Positions 30,812 to 34,977 of a stretch of DNA of 34,977 nucleotides are shown here, in pieces (positions within the stretch are counted from its first letter, which is position 1; every line of letters starts with the position of its first letter). A program made the translations under genes and the position numbers. The notes under the pieces are model-generated. The model was not told the origin of the DNA, made no database searches, and saw only the letters and a program-made list of their open reading frames with translations. Origin of the DNA: Priapulus caudatus (lineage: Eukaryota > Priapulida > Priapulimorpha > Priapulimorphida > Priapulidae); NCBI RefSeq assembly GCF_000485595.1, contig NW_014577123.1:31466-66442 (forward strand), in the 5' to 3' direction.

Positions 30812-31974
30812 CTGTTAGCGACGCGACGTTAACTTCATTGAGAAACTGTGCGTTGAAACGTCGGCGCCGGAGGTTACGAGTCTCCGGTGTATTGCGACTT
30901 TTACGAGACTCCTTCTAACTAACCCGTCTTTAGCCATCAGCTATAGGAAAGCGGATAGACCGGCGAGCGAATGCACGACAAGTGCCATCAAGGGGTCGCG
31001 CGCACACTCGAATCTCGTTTTGTGCGTAAGGTTTTCAGTAGCATTAATAGTTTAGTTTCTTTCGTGCGAAGCGCACTTTCGGATGGTCGTAGTAGAAAGC
31101 GAATTTAATCGCTGTTCGGAAACGGCCGTTTGATTCGGGAAATAAAATCAGAGCGTACGAATTTTTCGTCTCGTTTTTTTGCGTAATTAAAAGCGTGGCG
31201 AGAAATAATGATGAATGCAAAAAGAGCTCTTTCTTCATAACTCTCTGCGAAGGGGGAGGGTGAGTTTGTAATGTCCGAGTAGTGGCGCCTCCTTTTTCAA
31301 GGCATGATTTGAAATTGGATTGATATAATTTTATCTATGGTTACTTTTTATGCGCAACTCCCTAGAAAGAACTGGATAGCGAAATGAGATGGACGGGGTT
31401 TGGTTACTTGAGAAAGGGGAGGGAGGGTGGATCAGTGGGGGAGGGAGCGAGTGAAGAGCCGCAATGGAAGAGGTGTGGGGGAACTGTTGACAAAAAGATC
31501 AAAGTGAGAAGGAGAAAGACGCAGTATTATAATATATCAGAAATTGACAAACACTAGACATAGATAGGAAGCAAATCTTCCTTCTAATCTATTGTTGGCT
31601 ACACGTACATGACAAACGTTATTAAACCCCCAAGGGAAATTACTAGACACGTTTACGCATGTGTACATGTATGGTGGAACGCAATTACTAATCGGGAATT
31701 CACAATTGACAAATGTATGAAATATGAATAACTGAAGAATGCGTTTTAAACTAAGAATACAGCATGAGCTCTTTATTATGTATTCCTGTTAGTACCAAAA
31801 GAAACTAAAGCGCGAATCTTGTGTAGTCTATACCCATGTATAGTAGCCATTCGCTCCTCCACAGGAGAGGCATGTGTCGCAGCGATGGGCTACACGGGTA
31901 GAGCTGAATTCTTGTTCAGATCAAGCTGATAGGAGTCGTCTGTTCATGTGTCCGACGTGGTGCGGTAGTATTAT
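30812..31974. other. Spacer without supported gene
   Basis: Unique, with a purine-rich patch at about 31395-31455. A minus frame (31044-31238, 64 codons) starts with a hydrophobic stretch like a signal peptide, but I recognise no family and it has no supporting context. Confidence 0.5.
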
Positions 31975-32015
31975 ATCAAGAGCGTATTAAGAAGGCTTCT
32001 TAATACGCTCCTGAT
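31975..32015. other. 41-bp palindrome
   Basis: GAGCGTATTAAGAAG (31980-31994) and CTTCTTAATACGCTC (31996-32010) are perfect inverse complements around one G. Pairing extends through ATCA/TGAT after one mismatch. Confidence 0.93.
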
Positions 32016-32023
32016 TATATATA

Positions 32024-32051
32024 CACACGCACACTCACGCACACACACACA

Positions 32052-32146
<95 letters not shown>

Positions 32147-32154
32147 GTATGTAT
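32024..32154. repeat. (CA)n/(CGCA)n compound microsatellite
   Basis: ACACACGCAC, then a pure (ACGC)n run of about 10 units (about 32051-32091), then a pure (AC)n run to about 32142, ending in ATATGTATGTATAT. Confidence 0.97.
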
Positions 32155-32339
32155 ATGGTTGCTGTTTCGTAGCGGACGGCTCTTTATGGGGCATTCTGGA
32201 AACCGACCGTCGCTGGCGTGTAAGTGAATGAGTTAGCGGCGCCGTAAAGCGAACCGTAAATGAGAATTACCGCGCGCGTCGGCAATACAAGCGAGTCTTT
32301 TAAGCGCAACTTTTCGCGGGACATTAATCAGCCTGACGA
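32155..32339. other. Short GC-mixed spacer
   Basis: Unique sequence. Nothing is recognised. Confidence 0.5.
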
Positions 32340-32575
32340 GACCACGATATTACTTTTATTAGGGTTATAGAGTTAGTGTTAGTGATAGTGTGTGTGTGGG
32401 GGGGACGGAAGGTTAGTGTTCGGGTCACATTTACGGTGTCAGTGGTTGTGGTAGGGTTGAGATGTGTCAAGATGTGTGTGGAAGCTAGAGTTAGGATTAT
32501 GGCTGAAGTTAGACGTAACAATAGAGTTGGAGTTTGTGTTAGGGTTGGGGTTGTGGTAGCGATTGAGTGGTAGCG
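32340..32575 (+). repeat. Degenerate telomere-like GTTAGGG/GTTAGTG block
   Basis: About 230 bp of C-poor, G/T-rich plus-strand sequence containing TTAGGGTTATAGAGTTAG, GTTAGTGTTAGTGATAG, GTAGGGTTGAG, AGAGTTAGGATT and GTTAGGGTTGGGGTTG. It resembles a decayed TTAGGG array or a T/G-rich simple repeat. A tandem consensus is not exact. Confidence 0.55.
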
Positions 32576-33245
32576 TTAACTCAACTGTACAATGCCGCCA
32601 CAAGTCATCGTAAAATCAATATTAGCAGCCTGTTTGGCATGCAGATTTCATAGAACCGCACGTATGGAGTAAATTGATATTCGTGTAGCAATATATTCGT
32701 TTACAGAACATGTTGCGCATTGCTAATGTAAACCATTTTGAGCTTGCATTGCTACTGCTACTAGCTATACATGTGCCAGATCTGTATATAAGAATAATTG
32801 TCGTGTATATTTCCTCTATAACATTAGGAGGGATTAGTTAATCACACCACCAGGTCTATGCTAGTTTTCAACGGTTTTTCGAATGGTTACTTACATTTTC
32901 ATTTGCAATGCGGTTTCATGAGAAAATATCACCTTGCTTGCTTTCAGACGGACCAGCACGGATTGTAGATATAAGTGCAGTCCATCAAGCTGGTCACATA
33001 TGGTTAATCACTTGAACTGCGCGACCATTCAACAGCGCAAATCGCGTTAAGGCTTATCGAATCTCGGTCCGGCACGGGCAATTTTTTTCGCGCGTGGTTA
33101 TTTTCATTACGATCCCTTTATGATTCACACGGTGCGGCCCGATATCATTAGCCAGCATAGATGAGGTTCCTGGAAAAAATTGCCCGAGTTAACTCGGTTG
33201 ATTGCGGAACTAGGCTTTCGCTTCAAAACCCTCATCATTGTTAAC
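32576..33245. other. Spacer without supported gene
   Basis: Unique, AT-leaning sequence upstream of the CpG-rich island. No gene is recognised. Confidence 0.5.
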
Positions 33246-33760
33246 GCGTGTTGCGTAGGACGGGGAGGAAGGGAGAGGGAGGGGAGAGGGAGGGGAGAGA
33301 GAGCGACGTTAATTTAGCTGTCTCGGCAATGGCGCACGATGAGTCGCACACATCCGGCAGTCATGCGTCACTTCCGGCGAGCAGCTCATTACGGCGTGAT
33401 CGCCGCGAGCGAGGCGGTCACGTGACTGCCAGCGAAGCGGTCACGTGATCGCGCTGATAGCCTCCCCCCTCCCCTCGTTGTCTTTTCGCCCGTCTCAGCA
33501 AATTAACAGAAACGCAAATCCTCGTATTCTTATTGAGCGATAACCCTCAGTAATTCGATGAGTGAGAGAACGCCTGTGGGGGAGGGGGGTCGCGCGGAAT
33601 AGAGACCCCTCTCCCCTCCCTCCTCTCGCACGCCATACGCGCCGTGATTGCAGCAAGAGGAGGGCGTGGCCGGAAGCAGCCGACGCCACGGCGCATGCGC
33701 GGAGACGCGACCGTTTATTTCCGGTAGTGCGCGCGCGCGGGTAAGGGCGGTATCTCCTCG
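33246..33760. promoter_or_regulatory. CpG-rich putative TATA-less promoter
   Basis: GC/CpG-rich DNA carrying CACTTCCGG (ETS type, 33369-33377), two copies of TCACGTGA (33418-33425 and 33441-33448), CCGGAAG (ETS, 33670-33676), GAGGGCGTGGCC (KLF/Sp type, about 33659) and a perfect NRF-1-type GCGCATGCGC (33691-33700). GCGG/GTAAGG at 33740/33741 is a good splice-donor match and could end a first non-coding exon on plus. ETS, NRF-1 and E-box clusters are typical of TATA-less housekeeping promoters. Direction and target gene are not visible in the window. Confidence 0.45.
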
Positions 33761-34079
33761 GAGTAACTATGGTTTCCTATTCCCTCGTCTGACGCGCGCC
33801 GCTATTCACAGCTGTCAACCCCATATAGCTTATTCACGCCATCGATAGTTGGTTTTTGAGGTAGTTCGTCAGAGCTCTTTCTTTTTCTCTCCATGTGACG
33901 ACCTGTGCTACTGATTTTTTTTTCGGGCGCACTGTTTCGTACTTCCGTATTGACGTTTCATCGATAGCCAGCCCGTTCCCTGGTATCCACGGTAGGAGAC
34001 CCTGGTAACGTAATGGGCATTATCTTTGTTTGAATTTTAGGGAGTAAGTCACGCACGGGTGTAATGCACCTAACGTAAT
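33761..34079. other. Spacer downstream of CpG island
   Basis: Would be intron if the donor at 33741 is real. T-runs occur near 33915. No exon is recognised. Confidence 0.45.
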
Positions 34080-34335
34080 ATAAAGAGAGAGAACATCATA
34101 GAGAGGGAGAGACAGAGAAACAGACAGAGAGAGAGAGCGCGCGAGAGAGAAAGCGAGAGAGAGAGAAACCGAGAGGAAATTGGCGAGAGAAAGAGCCACT
34201 GGAAAAGAGCGAAAGAGAGAGAGAGGGGAGAGAGGGGGCAAGAGAAAGCGAGAGGAATATAGCGAGCGAGAAAGAGCGAGTGGAAAAGAGCGCGCGAGAG
34301 AGAGAGAGGGAGGGAGGGAGAAGGAAGGGAGAGAC
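34080..34335. repeat. Polypurine GA tract
   Basis: About 255 bp dominated by GAGA with GCGAG and GGGAG variants. Frames on both strands are Arg/Glu- or Ser/Leu-rich artefacts. Confidence 0.95.
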
Positions 34336-34689
34336 AGTGCATGCGACTCTCTCATACCCGTGCCCCTCTGCGTCCGAATGTCTTTATGCGGTAATGCCTG
34401 TAATAGATGTCGCCGTGCCACCCGGCATGCAAGTGGGATCAGAGTATCAGGAGTGCTTCGCTTGCGCTGTGTGTAGTATGTATGATCCCCACGACTCTCC
34501 GCTGAGACTACTCCTATAGTTCTTGTCATCGGGATGATAGGCGATGTGCGCTCTCGTGCAGTGCAAGGGAATCAACGCATTTCCCGCCGTAGATGGCTGG
34601 ATATGGCCTTCGAGGCACCTTGCTCCACTTACGCGCGTTTTCCGCTTTTAGCAATAAATTTAATGGCTGTTCCAGTGCGGGCCATGGTT
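34336..34689. other. Spacer without supported gene
   Basis: Unique sequence of mixed composition. Nothing is recognised. Confidence 0.5.
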
Positions 34690-34922
34690 GGCTGTGTGCG
34701 CGCGTGCGTGTATGAATGCGTGCCTGTGTGCGCGAGCATGTGCGTGTGCGCGTGCACGTGTAAGTGTGCGTACGAGTGTGCGTATGCTTGCGCGTGTCCG
34801 TGTGCGTGCATATACATGTGCTTGTGTGTGTGCGCGCTCATGCGTGCATGCGCCTGCGTGTATGCCTCTATATGCGTACGTGCGTGTGTGTGCGCGCATG
34901 TGTGCCTACGCGCATACGTACG

Positions 34923-34958
<36 letters not shown>

Positions 34959-34977
34959 TTCGTTCGTGCGTGCGTGC
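34690..34977. repeat. GTGC/GTGT compound microsatellite, ending in (TGCG)n
   Basis: About 290 bp of alternating RY sequence with ATATAC and TACGC interruptions, ending in pure TGCG units that run off the window end. Confidence 0.95.

Noticed and set aside
31044-31238. 64-codon minus-strand frame with signal-peptide-like start
   Set aside because: Short frame of this size is expected by chance. No domain, promoter or splice context is visible.

Overview
This window looks like gene-poor, repeat-rich intergenic DNA from an animal nuclear genome. Animal origin is suggested by an interstitial (TTAGGG)n block, long di- and trinucleotide microsatellites, several minisatellites and small non-autonomous DNA transposons, with no operon-like gene packing. 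CpG is frequent (CGCG, ACGT, CGT arrays), so this is not a CpG-depleted vertebrate-type genome. An invertebrate is most likely, but I cannot name the lineage. A run of ten N at 21277-21286 and indel-type differences between repeat copies suggest a draft long-read assembly.

No protein-coding gene could be firmly supported. Almost every long open frame is a translation of a microsatellite or minisatellite (Cys/Val, His/Thr, Ser/Leu, poly-Asp, or Gly-Gln-Leu-His-Thr-Arg strings). One low-confidence minus-strand frame (24348-24608) with CCAAT-type elements upstream is listed as a possible first exon. A CpG-rich stretch at 33246-33760 resembles a TATA-less promoter.

Layout. 1-6699: a CT tract, an 18-bp minisatellite, GA and GT/GC tracts and a TTTACG-type simple repeat, separated by featureless DNA. 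6700-17695: two head-to-tail copies of a unit of about 5.5 kb. Each copy runs from a GA tract through a 690-bp TTAA-flanked inverted-repeat element, a TAA-flanked Harbinger-like element of about 790 bp, a CA/CGCA tract, an 18-bp minisatellite block, a C-tract, an interstitial telomere repeat and a second minisatellite block. 17505-19065: the minisatellite continues for about 1.5 kb beyond copy 2. 19532-19694: a 22-bp minisatellite whose units resemble CTCF cores on the minus strand. 20735-22793: a GT-rich domain with an assembly gap, followed by a flip to CA-rich sequence. 22794-23350: a second, shorter tandem duplication. 23956-24262: a CGT array. 25719-27727: about 2 kb dominated by pyrimidine tracts. 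27979-34977: small tandem duplications, a 70-bp near-perfect hairpin, an exact 12-bp array, two further cruciform-prone sequences, a degenerate telomere-like block, the promoter-like island, and GA and GT/GC tracts at the end.

No set of genes works together here. The interest lies in chromatin and architecture (CTCF-like array, promoter island), in mobile-element remnants and in repeat dynamics.
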